From positions 1 through 38,385 of the forward strand of contig NZ_BNBY01000051.1 in assembly GCF_014656195.1 (NCBI RefSeq): DNA of 38,385 nt, given 5' to 3'. The DNA is from Kitasatospora xanthocidica (lineage in GTDB: Bacteria > Actinomycetota > Actinomycetes > Streptomycetales > Streptomycetaceae). The notes beneath the pieces are model-generated. The model saw only the letters and a list, made by a program, of their open reading frames with translations, did no database searches and was not told the origin of the DNA. Numbering within the stretch: the stretch's first letter is position 1; each line of letters starts with the position of its first letter. A program made the position numbers and the translations under genes. Below are positions 38,210 to 38,385 of the stretch, in pieces.

Positions 38210-38257
38210 TTCTTTTCGTTGCCCCGTCGGACGCGTCCGACGGGGCAACGAAAAGAA
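38210..38257. repeat. 48-bp perfect palindrome
   Basis: Two 24-bp arms (38210-38233 and 38234-38257) are exact reverse complements with no spacer, from ttcttttcgttg outward to cgtccgac inward. There is no T-run beyond either side. A second short palindrome, ATTGATCAAT (38259-38268), follows at once. It could be extruded as a cruciform, or be a resolution or binding site, or a bidirectional terminator. Confidence 0.9.
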
Positions 38258-38357
38258 TATTGATCAATCCCAACAGTGCCCGTTCTTGCTAGCGTATCTT
38301 CTTGTTCTGCACAGGAAGTGTAGACAGCAAGAGGGTAGATCTCGCTTCTGGTTTCGG

Positions 38358-38385
38358 CGGCCCCGGCCAATTTTGGCCGGGGCCG
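38358..38385. repeat. Terminal inverted repeat at the window edge
   Basis: CGGCCCCGGCCAA (38358-38370) pairs with TTGGCCGGGGCCG (38373-38385) around TT. The second arm ends exactly at the last base of the window, so the element may continue. The segment 38270-38357 before it holds no gene; CTTGCT (38285-38290) and AGCAAG (38326-38331) form a loose inverted repeat there. Confidence 0.8.

Overview
The window is high-GC actinomycete DNA, most likely from the Streptomycetaceae (Streptomyces or Kitasatospora). The evidence is the strong G/C bias at third codon positions, the many GTG starts, a Streptomyces-type 5S rRNA, and the gene order mtrA-mtrB-lpqB-comF-hpf-response regulator-ycaQ-like-secA followed by an Rv3235-family gene. 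The first bases are the 3' end of a 23S rRNA and the last bases are one arm of a perfect hairpin, so this may be a whole draft contig broken at repeats.

Layout. 1-265: the end of an rrn operon (23S end, 5S, terminator). 321-1974: a DGPF/YCII-domain protein and an ECF42-type sigma factor behind a promoter that fits the ECF42 signature. 1990-7542 (minus): a tightly coupled MoxR/DUF58/DUF4350/DUF4129/membrane-protein operon. 7829-12486: the mtrA-mtrB-lpqB envelope-signalling operon. 12617-20396: comF, hpf, a NarL-type response regulator, a YcaQ/AlkX-like protein, a GNAT acetyltransferase and secA. 20597-24048: an Rv3235-like protein, a patatin-like lipase, a DUF6912 protein and a HAD hydrolase. 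24237-31104: P5C dehydrogenase (pruA) and the giant NAD-glutamate dehydrogenase; together they take pyrroline-5-carboxylate to glutamate to 2-oxoglutarate. 31251-32096: a lipoprotein closed by a strong terminator.

From about 32.2 kb the content changes to accessory genes: an HTH protein, a Nudix hydrolase overlapped with an XRE regulator, a divergent promoter full of ACGTCCC/GGGACGT repeats, an RsbW-like ATPase, an unknown protein, and a convergent pair of HemB-like and HemC-like enzymes. The HemB-like protein keeps the three zinc cysteines but has lost both Schiff-base lysines. The HemC-like protein keeps the cofactor cysteine and catalytic aspartate but lacks the two loop lysines. After them come a 5'-truncated methyltransferase remnant and three inverted repeats, one of them a perfect 48-bp palindrome. 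This block is the best candidate for an undescribed system: a regulated module with a repurposed tetrapyrrole-type enzyme pair.

A second pattern is unexpected. Short tandem repeats begin at or just after the stop codon of seven genes in the core part (lpqB, the GNAT gene, secA, the Rv3235-like gene, the DUF6912 gene, the HAD gene and the lipoprotein gene), and in most of them the stop codon itself is copied.
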